NCBI GenBank assembly: GCA_002362385.1
Contig: DEUB01000067.1
Location: forward strand, 8,897-72,896
DNA from: Lachnospiraceae bacterium UBA3273
GTDB lineage: Bacteria > Bacillota > Clostridia > Lachnospirales > Lachnospiraceae
Reading direction: 5' to 3'
Length of the DNA stretch: 64,000 nucleotides
The notes under the pieces are model-generated. The model worked only from the letters and a program-made list of their open reading frames with translations, searched no databases and was not told where the DNA came from. Both the position numbers and the translations under genes were made by a program. Shown here in pieces: positions 33,902 to 43,823 of this stretch. Numbering within the stretch: position 1 is the first letter of the stretch; each line of letters opens with the position of its first letter.

Positions 33902-35590
33902 ATGAGGATCGGAATCGACTTATCCTTTATCCGTCCCGACCACAAGAACGGCGGAACGGAAGCAGCTGTTAAAAATTTAATAAAAGGCCTTGAAGAGCAG
34001 AGGGCCGCAGGAAAGACGGAGGATGAATTTCTTTATTTTATTCACAGGGATATTTACAGGGATTATCATAAAATTTTTCCCGGCATTACCTGCAGGGTCT
34101 ACGATATAAAAGGACCTCATGCTTTCAGGACTATATGGTTTCAAACCTTTTGCCTGCCGGGCCTTACGGAAAAGGAAAAGCTGGATCTGTTGTATTTTCC
34201 CACTTTTCAGACGGGACTCAATAACAGGTGGAGCCTGCCTCTTGTGGTAAATCCCAACGATATTCAGTATAAATTTTATCCGGAATATTTCAGCGCATTA
34301 AAAAGATGCTATTTTGGGATCTTCTACAAAAATGCTTTGAGGAAGGCGGATAAAATAGTGGTCATTTCCCGTTATGTGGGAGGCACTTATAAGAAGTATT
34401 TCAGGAAATGTGTAAGAGGGAAGCTCTCGCTGATCTATGAGCCTATTGATTTTAAGGAAATAGAAGAAGAGGAAGCGGATGCCCTGAAAGGCTTTGAGGG
34501 GGAGTTCGTTCTCTGTGTTAATTCCCTGGCAAAGCACAAAAACCTTATTACTCTTGTACGGGCTTTTCATATGCTGATTAAGAATCCGGATATTTCCCCT
34601 TCCCTTAAGCTGGTCATTGCAGGGGCGGCCTGGAACGGAGCCAATGAAATTTCGGATTATATAGAGGAAAATCATTTGAAAGACAGAGTGATCCTGACAG
34701 GTTACCTGACGGAGGGACAGCTTCGATATTTATATCATCATGCAAAGGTGTTTGTAACGCCTTCCCTCTATGAAGGCTTCGGCATGACACCCATAGAGGC
34801 CATGGCGGCGGGATGTCCCGTTATTTCCTCAAAGGAGACTTCCCTTTACGAAGTGACCATGGGAAAGGCTTTTTATTACGAACCGGCAAGGGATGCCGGG
34901 GCATTATATAAGGCAATGCTTAAAATGACCGTCGGAAGCCGGGATTTGAGAAAGGATATGGAAAAAATCCTGGAAGAAAATAAAAGAGCGGTTCTTAGCT
35001 ACGACAAGAAAAGAATTGCAGGACAGTATCTGAAGCTGTTTCATGAGACTGCAGAGAGGAAAGGGCAGGAAGAGAATGGCCGAGGATACGGAAAAGGCAA
35101 AAAACAGATGAAGAGCGAGGCGGATGCCCCGGATGGGCGGGATACGGAAGTTTACGGAAGGCTCTTTGACCTGGTTTCGGAGGAGACGGAAAAACACGGC
35201 CGTCCTCTGAAATGTGCCCGGGAGAGTTTTGAAGCCTCCATAGGTTGTGCGCCGAAGGAAATGGACCTTGACCCGTTTCTGGAGCTTGAAGGAAAGCGCT
35301 TTGCAGATGCGCTCTGGCTGGGCTTTTTCCAGAAGCTCCCGGAAAAGCAAAAGGCGGAAAGCTTTGAGAAAAGGAACAGACGTGAGATATTAAAGGCGGC
35401 GGCGAAAGAAGGGGCCTTTGCCGTCAGGGACATAAAGCCGGTAAACAGTCCTTACGGGGATATAAGGCCGGGCATAAAGGGGCGAATCCTTAAGGGGGTC
35501 TCCGGCGTTAAAAATTCTATTTTTTTAAGGCAGCTGGCTAAAAGGATGCCGGCGGGGATGCAGAACGGGATTCGGAAGCTATTTTGTTGA
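33902..35590 (+). CDS. Family 4 glycosyltransferase with C-terminal extension
   Basis: 562 residues from ATG 33902; a TTG at 33860 is less likely. Residues 1 to about 390 are a GT-B enzyme (NGGTEAAVKNLIKGL, VNSLAKHKN, TPSLYEGFGMTPIEAMAAGC with the E-x7-E pair). The last 170 residues are an unusual helical extension after a charged linker. Part of it (LELEGKRFADALWLGFFQKL then RREILKAAAKEGAF) has the spacing of a divergent DUF4214 unit as seen in some mannosyltransferases; I rate that as tentative. It sits 104 bases after the GT2 gene. Confidence 0.85.
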   Translation: MRIGIDLSFIRPDHKNGGTEAAVKNLIKGLEEQRAAGKTEDEFLYFIHRDIYRDYHKIFPGITCRVYDIKGPHAFRTIWFQTFCLPGLTEKEKLDLLYFPTFQTGLNNRWSLPLVVNPNDIQYKFYPEYFSALKRCYFGIFYKNALRKADKIVVISRYVGGTYKKYFRKCVRGKLSLIYEPIDFKEIEEEEADALKGFEGEFVLCVNSLAKHKNLITLVRAFHMLIKNPDISPSLKLVIAGAAWNGANEISDYIEENHLKDRVILTGYLTEGQLRYLYHHAKVFVTPSLYEGFGMTPIEAMAAGCPVISSKETSLYEVTMGKAFYYEPARDAGALYKAMLKMTVGSRDLRKDMEKILEENKRAVLSYDKKRIAGQYLKLFHETAERKGQEENGRGYGKGKKQMKSEADAPDGRDTEVYGRLFDLVSEETEKHGRPLKCARESFEASIGCAPKEMDLDPFLELEGKRFADALWLGFFQKLPEKQKAESFEKRNRREILKAAAKEGAFAVRDIKPVNSPYGDIRPGIKGRILKGVSGVKNSIFLRQLAKRMPAGMQNGIRKLFC

Positions 35591-35601
35591 ACGGAGAAGC
35601 T

Positions 35602-36810
35602 ATGAAAAAGGTATATATTGATATTTCCATGGTGCTCGTAGGAACAAATTTTACGGGAATTCCCAGAGTCGTCATGGAACTGACCAAACAACTTTATCAC
35701 GATCCGGCACTTGAACTCATTTTTTTAGAGTACCATCAGAAGAAAGATGATTTTGAGATCATTGACGCGAAAGGCTTTGCCGCTTTCTGCAGGGAAAAGA
35801 AGGGCAGCCGCAAGAGACTTAGGACCGGAGCGCACATTCCGCTTTTGGGAATGGAAAAAGATTCCGTATTTTTTGATGTGGATGCCGTATGGAAGACCAG
35901 GGTAAGGCGCAGCTATCTGTATCCGGGGTTAAAGGCGGCGGGGGTAAAGATCGTTCCTTTTGTACATGATATTATAGGCGTGACCCATCCGCAGTTCTGC
36001 CCTTTAGACGATATGCTTAATTTTCTGGATTTTGCAGGAGCAGCTATTCAATATGCGGATGAGATCGTGGTCACTTCCCGCGCTACCAAAAGCGCCATAG
36101 AGGATTTGTGCGGCAAACTGGATATAACCTGTCCGTCCGTAAAAATTGTTCCTTTGGGGGGAGATTTTAAAAAGCCTTCCGAGAAGGACGCGGCGGGGCG
36201 TATAAGCAAAAAGGCGGCAGGAGGCAGGCCGGCAGGACAAAGCATGGTTTCCGAGGAAATCGTGGAAATAGCAAAGTCAGGCCCTTACCTTTTGATGGTG
36301 GGGACTATCGATCCAAGGAAGAACCACAAGCTGCTCCTTGCGGCCTATGACCGGGGATTAAAAAAGCTCGGTATGCATTTGGTCATTGCGGGACATAAGG
36401 GCTGGGATGTGGATGATTTTATAAAGAGAATGGAAGGGCATGAGGATTTCGGAAAAGGTATCTGGCACGTAAACGGGGCTTCCGATGAAGAGATCGACTA
36501 TTTGTATGCCCATTGCTATGCCCTGGCTTTTCCAAGCTATATTGAAGGCTACGGACTGCCCATTATAGAATCCATGGTAAGAGGCGTGCCGGTCATTGCG
36601 GCGGACACGCCCATCAATATGGAGGTGGGAGGGGAATATGCCCTGTATTTTTCACAGGATAAGCCGGAAGAGCTGGCAGAGGCAGTTTCCGGGCTTTTGG
36701 AAAAGCCGTCGGAATACGAAAGCATAAAGGATAAGCTAAAAAGCTTTGCGCCGCCTACCTGGGAGGAAACGGCAAAAGGGATCAGCGGGATTTTGCTAAA
36801 AGAAAAATAG
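35602..36810 (+). CDS. Family 4 glycosyltransferase
   Basis: 402 residues from ATG 35602 (GGAGAAG upstream); the frame extends to TTG 35584 inside the previous gene. The N-terminus has TNFTGIPRVVMEL typical of GT4 mannosyl- or rhamnosyl-transferases. The C-terminal domain contains GTIDPRKNHKLLLAAY and FPSYIEGYGLPIIESMVRG with the E-x7-E pair. A lysine/glycine-rich insertion lies near residues 185-215. The sugar specificity cannot be told from sequence. Confidence 0.9.
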   Translation: MKKVYIDISMVLVGTNFTGIPRVVMELTKQLYHDPALELIFLEYHQKKDDFEIIDAKGFAAFCREKKGSRKRLRTGAHIPLLGMEKDSVFFDVDAVWKTRVRRSYLYPGLKAAGVKIVPFVHDIIGVTHPQFCPLDDMLNFLDFAGAAIQYADEIVVTSRATKSAIEDLCGKLDITCPSVKIVPLGGDFKKPSEKDAAGRISKKAAGGRPAGQSMVSEEIVEIAKSGPYLLMVGTIDPRKNHKLLLAAYDRGLKKLGMHLVIAGHKGWDVDDFIKRMEGHEDFGKGIWHVNGASDEEIDYLYAHCYALAFPSYIEGYGLPIIESMVRGVPVIAADTPINMEVGGEYALYFSQDKPEELAEAVSGLLEKPSEYESIKDKLKSFAPPTWEETAKGISGILLKEK

Positions 36811-36886
36811 CTTGAGGGGCGGATGGACATAGAACGGTACAAAGCCGGATTTTTAGTATATGTTTGTCTGGTCTGTGGAGACAAGA

Positions 36887-38140
36887 ATGAAAATAGCATT
36901 TATCAATCAAAGATACGGCATGGAAGTTGCCGGGGGAAGTGAAAGCTATACAAGGGCCATGGCCGAAAAGCTGTCTGAATATCTGAAGGACACAGGCTCT
37001 GTAGAGGTGTTGACCAGCAAGGCCCTTTCCTATACCACATGGGAAGATCATTATGAAAAAGACGTGGAAGAGATCGGCGGCGTGACGGTCAGGAGATTTT
37101 CCGCAAAACATAAGAGAAGCCGTGTGCTTCAGCGGGGCGCAGGAATTTTGATGCGGCGTTTCCATATGCATTTTAAGCGGCTGGAGGAATTACGCCTGAA
37201 AGCGAGGGGACCCTATGTGCCGGGACTGGTTTCTTATATAAAAGAGCATAAGGATGAATACGACGCTTTTGTTTTTGTGACCTATCTTTATTATCCCGCT
37301 TATTTCGGAGCGAGGGAGGTTTATGACAAGGCATGGTTCATTCCCACGGCCCATGACGAAGAACCTATTTATATGAACATATATAAGGAGCTGTTTACAA
37401 GGGTAAGGGGGATCGTCTATCTGACCGGGGAGGAAAAGGCGTTTACGGAAAGGCTTTTTGGCAATCAAAGGGTGTCAAACAGAGTGCTGGGAATGGGAAT
37501 TTCCGTAAAGGAAGATGCAGACGGGGAGCGTTTCCGGAGCAAGTACGGCATAGAAGGGGAATACCTGGTCTTTGCCGGAAGGATAGAGAAGAATAAGGGC
37601 TGCGGGGAACTGGTGGACTATTTCATCCGCTATCAGGAGGATGCCTGCGGAAAAGGGCGCCGTGAAGAAGGGGAAGCGGAACATACTGCAATGGAGAAAA
37701 AAGGCGGAAAAGGCCTGACCCTGGTGCTTATGGGAAAGAACTCTATGGAACTGCCGGAGAGAGAGGATATCCGTTATGTGGGATTTGTTTCCGACGGGGA
37801 TAAATACGACGGGATGAAGGGGGCAAAAGTCATCTGCCTTCCGTCCCGGTACGAGAGCTTTTCCATTTCCCTGTTAGAGGGAATGGCATACGGGAATCCG
37901 GCCCTTGTAAACGGAAATTGTGAGGTTTTAAAAGGACATATGGAAAGAAGCGGCGGCGGCTTTTCCTATACCGGTTATGAGGAATTCAAAGAAGGGCTTA
38001 CAAAGCTTCTTGAGCCTTTCGTAAATGAGGATACAGGGAAGAGGGCGGCCGCTTACGTCAGGGAAGAGTACGGATGGGACCGGATTATAGGCCGGTTTTG
38101 TGAAATGTTTAGTGGAGGAAAGACGGATGCAGGAAATTAA
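36887..38140 (+). CDS. Family 4 glycosyltransferase (NQRYG subgroup, copy 1)
   Basis: 417 residues from ATG 36887 (GGAGA upstream). IAFINQRYGMEVAGGSESY at the N-terminus, IPTAHDEEPIY in the middle and LPSRYESFSISLLEGMAYG with the E-x7-E pair near the end. Two paralogs with the same three motifs lie at 40868-42049 and 43824-44987. A charged insertion (about 250-280) distinguishes this copy. It overlaps the following small helical gene by 14 bases. Confidence 0.9.
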   Translation: MKIAFINQRYGMEVAGGSESYTRAMAEKLSEYLKDTGSVEVLTSKALSYTTWEDHYEKDVEEIGGVTVRRFSAKHKRSRVLQRGAGILMRRFHMHFKRLEELRLKARGPYVPGLVSYIKEHKDEYDAFVFVTYLYYPAYFGAREVYDKAWFIPTAHDEEPIYMNIYKELFTRVRGIVYLTGEEKAFTERLFGNQRVSNRVLGMGISVKEDADGERFRSKYGIEGEYLVFAGRIEKNKGCGELVDYFIRYQEDACGKGRREEGEAEHTAMEKKGGKGLTLVLMGKNSMELPEREDIRYVGFVSDGDKYDGMKGAKVICLPSRYESFSISLLEGMAYGNPALVNGNCEVLKGHMERSGGGFSYTGYEEFKEGLTKLLEPFVNEDTGKRAAAYVREEYGWDRIIGRFCEMFSGGKTDAGN

Positions 38141-38561
38141 TGTGGATAAGATCATGGAGGAGATCCGGGAAGAGATCCGGGAAAAGGGCATGGAAAATAA
38201 TGGTCCCGAGTTTGCGGATGTGAATCTTTCGGAGGATTTTCTAAAGCTGCCTGAAAAATATGATAAAGACATGATGCACAGGGAGCTGGTAAATTTAAAC
38301 GGCATATGGGATACTTCTTTAGAGGAGCTTACAAGCGGCAATCCCGTGAAGCGGGTGGTCAAAAAGGCCATACAGAAGGCCGTGCGCATGGTCGTAAGTT
38401 CCCATGTGGTAAGGCAGACGGCCTTTAACGCATCCGTTGTGGACAGTATCAATATGTTGAACTGTCTTGCAAAAGAAAATGAGGCCTTAAGGGAAGAAGT
38501 TGAAGGATTGAAAGAACAGATTGGACAGTTAAGGAAAGAAAACGGGTATGAAAATAATTAA
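38127..38561 (+). CDS. Small helical protein preceding a GT4 gene, copy 1
   Basis: 144 residues, not a known enzyme. The N-terminus is INVDKIMEEIREEIREKG, the middle a basic amphipathic helix (VKRVVKKAIQKAVRMVV), and the end a coiled coil (KENEALREEVEGLKEQIGQL). Similar proteins occur at 42092-42628 and 58565-58969, each directly before a related glycosyltransferase. GGAGG sits in the end of the previous gene, and both flanking genes overlap it by 14 bases. The amphipathic helix suggests membrane attachment and the coil suggests partner binding; an adaptor for glycosyltransferases is my inference. Confidence 0.7.
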   Translation: MQEINVDKIMEEIREEIREKGMENNGPEFADVNLSEDFLKLPEKYDKDMMHRELVNLNGIWDTSLEELTSGNPVKRVVKKAIQKAVRMVVSSHVVRQTAFNASVVDSINMLNCLAKENEALREEVEGLKEQIGQLRKENGYENN

Positions 38562-39624
38562 TATGATCCCCATTTTGGCGTTCGGGGATGCGGTGGGAAA
38601 CGATGCGCTTGCAGTCCATCATTGTTTAAAGAAAGCCGGATATGACAGTATTGTGGCGGCAGATTATGTGGATGAAAGGCTGGGAAGGGATATTGCGGTC
38701 AGCACAGAGGATCTGTCCTTTGTAGAACCGGAGGATATCGTGATCTATCATTTATCCACAGGGCATAGATTGAACAGCCGTTTCGGGGCGCTTAATTGCA
38801 GAAAGATCGTTAAATATCATAATATTACCCCTCCTGATTTCTTTTTCGGTTATAACAAGGAAACGGTAAAAGCCTGTATTGCAGGCTACAAGGAAGCGGC
38901 GTTTCTTTCGGACAAACCGGAATTTGCCTTTGCGGATTCGTCTTATAATAAGGCTGAACTGAGAAAATTAGGATTCGGATGCGACATAGAGGTGCTGCCC
39001 ATCCTGATCCCTTTTGAGGACTATGAGAAGGAACCGGACGTGGAAGTTCTGAAGGAAATGGATGACGGGTGCACCAACATTATTTTTACAGGCCGGGTGG
39101 TGCCCAACAAAAGGCAGGAGGATATTATTGCGGCTTTCCACATCTACCAGAAATATTACAATCCCAAATCCAGGCTGATCCTGATAGGCAACCATGAGTT
39201 GATTCCCGCTTATTATGAAAGCCTTAAGGAATATGTAAAAGTTCTGGGGACAAAAAATGTGGTTTTTGCCGGACATATAAAATTTTCCGCTATTTTGGCG
39301 TATTATAAAAGCGCAGACCTGTTTTTGTGCATGAGCGACCATGAGGGCTTCTGCGTTCCTTTACTGGAGGCCATGTTTTTTGACGTGCCCGTTGTGGCAA
39401 AGGACACGTCGGCCGTGGGGGAGACCCTGGGCGGAAGCGGTATTTTGCTGCCGGATGCAGACCCTTTAGCGGCAGCAGGCGTTATGAACCGGCTTTTAAC
39501 GGACGAGGCCTTAAGGGAAAAGGTGCTTTTAAACCAGAGAGAGCGCCTTCTGGATTTTGACAACGGCAGGATAGAAAAGCAGCTTTTGGCGCGGATCGGC
39601 AGCCTGACGGGCAGCGGGAGGTAG
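38548..39624 (+). CDS. Family 4 glycosyltransferase (GDAVGND subgroup, copy 1)
   Basis: 358 residues. IPILAFGDAVGNDALAVHH at the N-terminus, YHLSTGHRLN, KYHNITPPDFF, FTGRVVPNKRQEDII and MSDHEGFCVPLLEAMFFDVP with the E-x7-E pair. Copy 2 is at 42689-43777, and the N-terminal third of the large enzyme at 58969-62265 belongs to the same subgroup. Overlaps the small helical gene by 14 bases, implying coupled synthesis of the two. Confidence 0.9.
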   Translation: MKIINMIPILAFGDAVGNDALAVHHCLKKAGYDSIVAADYVDERLGRDIAVSTEDLSFVEPEDIVIYHLSTGHRLNSRFGALNCRKIVKYHNITPPDFFFGYNKETVKACIAGYKEAAFLSDKPEFAFADSSYNKAELRKLGFGCDIEVLPILIPFEDYEKEPDVEVLKEMDDGCTNIIFTGRVVPNKRQEDIIAAFHIYQKYYNPKSRLILIGNHELIPAYYESLKEYVKVLGTKNVVFAGHIKFSAILAYYKSADLFLCMSDHEGFCVPLLEAMFFDVPVVAKDTSAVGETLGGSGILLPDADPLAAAGVMNRLLTDEALREKVLLNQRERLLDFDNGRIEKQLLARIGSLTGSGR

Positions 39625-39628
39625 GAGA

Positions 39629-40846
39629 ATGAAAAAAATCGGATTTGTGATCCCCTGGTACGGGGATAAAATACCGGGAGGAGCGGAAGCGGATCTTCGG
39701 GGGCTTGCCAAACAAATGGTAAAGCGCGGCGTGGAAGCGGAAATTCTGACTACCTGTGTAAAAGAATTTTCCGCCGACTGGGGAACGGATTATTATAAAC
39801 CGGGAACCTATGAGGAAGGCGGCCTTAAGGTAAAAAGGTTCCCTGTCAGGAAAAGAAATAAGGCGGCCTTCGATACGGTAAATTACAAGCTGCTAAACGG
39901 ACAGAAGCGCTTGAGCGGAGAAGATGAAAAGACCTATATCAATGAAATGGTCAACAGTCCGGACCTGTACCAATATATCAGGGAGCATAAGGACGAATAC
40001 AGCGTTTTCGCTTTTATCCCTTATATGTTCGGGACAACCTATTTCGGAATGCAGGAATGTCCGGAAAAGGCGGTCATGATTCCCTGCTTTCATGATGAAA
40101 GCTATGCCTATTTAAGGTGTTTTGGAAGGGTTTTCCCTAAAGCGGCGGGAATGGCGTTTCATGCAGCGCCGGAAAGAAGGCTTGCCGAAAAGCTGTACGA
40201 CCTTAAAAATGTAAAGCTGTTAAATGCAGGCTCCGGTATGGATGTGGACCTGACCTTTGACAAAGAGCGGTTTCGAAAAAAATATGAAATACAAGACCCT
40301 TTTATCCTTTATGCGGGAAGAAAGGATGCGGGAAAGAATGTGGATATGCTTCTTACCTATTTTTGGGAGTATAAAAAAAGGCACAAAAACGGAAAGAACT
40401 CCAACCTGAAGCTGGTTCTTTTGGGCGGAGGGAATATAACCGTCCCGGCCGGGATAAAGAAGGATATTCTGGATCCGGGCTTTGTGCCGGTGCAGGATAA
40501 GTATGATGCCTGCGGGGCGGCGGCATTCCTCTGTCAGCCCAGCAGGAATGAAAGCTTTTCCCTGGTCATTATGGAGAGCTGGCTTTGCGGCCGGCCGGTG
40601 CTGGTATTTGAGGACTGCGCGGTAACAAAAAACTTCGTGCAGGAAAGCAACGGCGGACTCTATTTTAAAAATTATGCCGAGTTTGAGAAAACGACGGATT
40701 ATCTGTTAGAGCATGAAGAAATTTCGGAGCAGATGGGAATAAACGGAAGGGATTATGTAAAAGAAAATTTTGCATGGGATACCGTTGTCCGGAAATATCT
40801 GGATTTTTTCAGGGAAATTGCCGGCGAAGACGGAAATGGAATGTAA
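39629..40846 (+). CDS. Family 4 glycosyltransferase
   Basis: 405 residues, start 4 bases after the previous stop. IGFVIPWYGDKIPGGAEADL at the N-terminus, YAGRKDAGKNVDMLLTYF and QPSRNESFSLVIMESWLCGRP with the E-x7-E pair. It is a GT-B enzyme distinct from the duplicated neighbours, although its N-terminal GGAE pattern relates it to the NQRYG subgroup. It lies between the two copies of the duplicated glycosyltransferase module. Confidence 0.9.
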   Translation: MKKIGFVIPWYGDKIPGGAEADLRGLAKQMVKRGVEAEILTTCVKEFSADWGTDYYKPGTYEEGGLKVKRFPVRKRNKAAFDTVNYKLLNGQKRLSGEDEKTYINEMVNSPDLYQYIREHKDEYSVFAFIPYMFGTTYFGMQECPEKAVMIPCFHDESYAYLRCFGRVFPKAAGMAFHAAPERRLAEKLYDLKNVKLLNAGSGMDVDLTFDKERFRKKYEIQDPFILYAGRKDAGKNVDMLLTYFWEYKKRHKNGKNSNLKLVLLGGGNITVPAGIKKDILDPGFVPVQDKYDACGAAAFLCQPSRNESFSLVIMESWLCGRPVLVFEDCAVTKNFVQESNGGLYFKNYAEFEKTTDYLLEHEEISEQMGINGRDYVKENFAWDTVVRKYLDFFREIAGEDGNGM

Positions 40847-40867
40847 GGCGGAGGCCGGAGCGGGAAC

Positions 40868-42049
40868 ATGAAGAAGAAAAAAGTAGCCATTGTCAATCAG
40901 AGATACGGACTTGAGGTAAACGGGGGGTCCGAATATCATACCAGAATACTGGCGGAGCATCTTTTGAAGAAATATGATGTAGAGGTCCTGACCACATGCG
41001 CAAGGGATTACGATACCTGGGATAATTTTTATGAGGAAGGCGTGGAGGAAATAAACGGCGTTTTTGTCAGAAGGTTCAAAACCGCTAAAAGCCGGGACCT
41101 TAAAAAATTCAAATGGCTGGATAGAATGAGAAAATACCTGCCCTTTTTCAGCGTAAAGATGGAACAAAAATGGATCGAGGAACAGGGGCCCTTTTGCCCT
41201 GCCTGCATTCAGTATATTGAGGAGCATGAGGCGGAATACGATGTGTTCATTTTCGTTACCTATTTGTATTATCTGACGGCTGTGGGCCTTAAAAAGACGG
41301 CTGATAAAAGTATCCTGATCCCCACGGCCCACGACGAGCCTTTTTTGAAGATGAAGCTTTATAAAGAACTGTTCAGCCTGCCCAAGGGATATTTTTTCAA
41401 TGCCGAAGAGGAAAAAAAGCTGGTGTATGAAACCTTTGGGACGGATAGAATTCCCAGCGAGATCGGAGGAATCGGCATAGAGGTTCCGGATAAGACGGAC
41501 GGAGAAAGTTTTAAGAAAAGGCACGGGCTTTCCGGGTACATTCTTTATGTGGGCAGGATAGACCACGGGAAAAACTGCAGGCAGATGTTTGAATATTTTG
41601 CCAGATATAAGGAAAGGAAAAAAAGCGATCTGAAGCTTGTCCTTATGGGGAAGGAAATGATCGAGGTACCAAAAAGAGAGGACATCCTTTCCCTTGGGTT
41701 TGTCAGCGAAGAGGAAAAATACGACGGGATGAGCGGCGCGCAGCTTTTAGTGCTCCCCTCCCGGTATGAAAGCCTGTCTATCGTGGTCTTGGATTCCATG
41801 AAGTTAGAGGTCCCGGTGGTAGTCAATAAAGAATGTCCGGTATTAAAGGAGCATTGCAGGAAGAGCGGGGGCGGGCTTTATTACGGAAATTATGAAGAGT
41901 TTGAAAGGGCTGTGGATTTCTTGCTGACCCATGAAGGGGAAAGAGAGGAAATGGGGAAAAACGGCAGGAAATATGTGGAGGCTAATTATCAGTGGGATGT
42001 GATACTCGGCAAATTAGACAGCCTGATCGACAGGTGCATTGTAATATAG
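40868..42049 (+). CDS. Family 4 glycosyltransferase (NQRYG subgroup, copy 2)
   Basis: 393 residues. VAIVNQRYGLEVNGGSEYH, LIPTAHDEPFL, YVGRIDHGKNCRQMFEYF and LPSRYESLSIVVLDSMKLEVP. The second acidic residue of the E-x7-E motif is an aspartate here (ESLSIVVLD), a small departure from the other copies. Start preceded by a GGAGG-like site (AAGGCGGAGG) 14 or more bases upstream. Followed by a small helical protein gene as in copy 1. Confidence 0.9.
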   Translation: MKKKKVAIVNQRYGLEVNGGSEYHTRILAEHLLKKYDVEVLTTCARDYDTWDNFYEEGVEEINGVFVRRFKTAKSRDLKKFKWLDRMRKYLPFFSVKMEQKWIEEQGPFCPACIQYIEEHEAEYDVFIFVTYLYYLTAVGLKKTADKSILIPTAHDEPFLKMKLYKELFSLPKGYFFNAEEEKKLVYETFGTDRIPSEIGGIGIEVPDKTDGESFKKRHGLSGYILYVGRIDHGKNCRQMFEYFARYKERKKSDLKLVLMGKEMIEVPKREDILSLGFVSEEEKYDGMSGAQLLVLPSRYESLSIVVLDSMKLEVPVVVNKECPVLKEHCRKSGGGLYYGNYEEFERAVDFLLTHEGEREEMGKNGRKYVEANYQWDVILGKLDSLIDRCIVI

Positions 42050-42091
42050 GATCAGTGTAAAAAGAGTGTGTGCGGATTGGAGAACGAGCGG

Positions 42092-42628
42092 ATGGAAGAG
42101 AGAGAGGAAAAGAAAGATCTGGGACCGGATACGGGAGAAAAAATGGAAAATCCGGGAGCGGATGAAACAATAGACATAGAAAGCATTATGGATGAGATCA
42201 GGGCAGAGATAAAGCGGAAGGGCTACAAAGAGAAAGAGGTGCGTTTTGAGGACATCAATATTTCCTATGCGGACGATCTGAATGTGGACGATCTGGAATT
42301 TTCCATGGATGTTTATAAAAAACAGCTCCTTTTGCTGAACATCCAAAAGAGCGTGAATACCAATAAACCCCTGTATGCGGATTCCCGTGCGGGAAAGCTG
42401 GAGATCTTTTTCAAAAAAGCCTTCAGAAAATGCGCCCGCTTTTATGTGGAACCTCTTGTGAGCGGACAGAACGAATATAATGAAACAAACGCCATGCTTT
42501 TGTGCCAGCTTTATGCGGCAATGAAGAGGGTAGAGGAATTGGAGACCAAGGTAGACCGGCTGGAAAATATGGTGGAGCAGTTAAGCGGCAGGCCGGCGGA
42601 AACGGATAATGAGGGGGCCCGGCAGTAA
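42092..42628 (+). CDS. Small helical protein preceding a GT4 gene, copy 2
   Basis: 178 residues from ATG 42092 (GGAG upstream); an in-frame GTG at 42068 is a weaker start. Charged N-terminus, then IDIESIMDEIRAEIKRKG like copy 1, a basic amphipathic helix LEIFFKKAFRKCARFYV, and a C-terminal coiled coil (MKRVEELETKVDRLENMVEQL). The common plan with 38127-38561 and 58565-58969 is clear although overall identity is low. No enzyme motif is visible. Probable membrane-peripheral adaptor. Confidence 0.68.
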   Translation: MEEREEKKDLGPDTGEKMENPGADETIDIESIMDEIRAEIKRKGYKEKEVRFEDINISYADDLNVDDLEFSMDVYKKQLLLLNIQKSVNTNKPLYADSRAGKLEIFFKKAFRKCARFYVEPLVSGQNEYNETNAMLLCQLYAAMKRVEELETKVDRLENMVEQLSGRPAETDNEGARQ

Positions 42629-42688
42629 GGAGCCATATAGAAGGACAAACCGGCGGAATACACGGACTGCCTGATTGCGGAGGAAAAG

Positions 42689-43777
42689 ATGAGGATTTTA
42701 CAGCTTATGCCCACCCTTGCCTATGGAGACGCGGTGGGAAACGATGCTTTGGCAATACACAGGATTTTAAATAACAGAGGTTACGAAACGAAAATTTATG
42801 CGGAGATCATTGATAAAAGGATTCCGCGGGAAATTGCGGACCCTGTATGCAGGATGGAAACGGATGGGGACGACGTTATTATTTACCACATGTCTACCGG
42901 GTCCGGGCTGAACGCCGGATTTGCAAAGATGAAGGGCAGGAAGGTCATGATCTATCATAATATCACGCCTTCCCGTTTTTTTAAGGGATATAATCCGGCT
43001 CTGGAAAAATTGTGCAGGGACGGAAGGTATGCCCTGCAGTATCTGTCTGACGAGGTGGATTACGCCCTGGCGGATTCCGAGTACAATGCCGGGGAGCTTA
43101 GGGCCCTTAAGTATAAATGCCCCGTGGATGTAATGCCCATTCTCCTTTCCTTTGAGGATTACCAAAGGGAAGCTTATGCCGGAGCAGTGAAGGAATACCG
43201 GGATGGAAAAACGAATGTTATTTTTACCGGGAGGATCGCGCCCAATAAAAAGCAGGAGGACGTGATCAATGCCTTTTACCATTATCAAAAATATTACAAC
43301 GAGGAATCCCGCCTGATCCTTTTGGGCTCTTATTTCAATATGGAAGCCTATTATGAGCGGCTAAAGGACTATGCAGAGCGGCTTCCTGTAAAAAATGTTG
43401 TTTTTACGGGGCATGTCAGCTTTGAAGAAATGCTTTGCTGTTACCGGGCGGCGGATCTGTTTTTGTGCATGAGCGAGCATGAGGGCTTCTGTGTGCCTTT
43501 AGTGGAAGCCATGTATTTCCGTATTCCCATTGTGGCATATGACAGCAGCGCCATCGGGTATACCTTAGGAGGCAGCGGCATTCTGCTTAAGGATAAAAAT
43601 CCCCTGGAAGCGGCAGGGGTCATGGACAGGATCCTAAAGGACGAAGCTTTAAGAAAACAGATCCTTGCAGGGCAGGATAAGCGTTTGCAGGATTTTGGGA
43701 AAGAGCGCACGGAGCGGCTGTTTATGGAAAAGATCGAGGGATTTTTGAGGAATGAAGGGTTATTGAAAGATAGATGA
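42689..43777 (+). CDS. Family 4 glycosyltransferase (GDAVGND subgroup, copy 2)
   Basis: 362 residues. ILQLMPTLAYGDAVGNDALA, YHMSTGSGLN, YHNITPSRFF, FTGRIAPNKKQEDVI and MSEHEGFCVPLVEAMYF with the E-x7-E pair, all matching copy 1 at 38548-39624. GCGGAGG precedes the start. It belongs to the second copy of the GT, small protein, GT module. Confidence 0.9.
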   Translation: MRILQLMPTLAYGDAVGNDALAIHRILNNRGYETKIYAEIIDKRIPREIADPVCRMETDGDDVIIYHMSTGSGLNAGFAKMKGRKVMIYHNITPSRFFKGYNPALEKLCRDGRYALQYLSDEVDYALADSEYNAGELRALKYKCPVDVMPILLSFEDYQREAYAGAVKEYRDGKTNVIFTGRIAPNKKQEDVINAFYHYQKYYNEESRLILLGSYFNMEAYYERLKDYAERLPVKNVVFTGHVSFEEMLCCYRAADLFLCMSEHEGFCVPLVEAMYFRIPIVAYDSSAIGYTLGGSGILLKDKNPLEAAGVMDRILKDEALRKQILAGQDKRLQDFGKERTERLFMEKIEGFLRNEGLLKDR

Positions 43778-43823
43778 TTATTGGAGAATAAAGGTTTATT
43801 GAATGAATGAAAGGTTTTGAATC

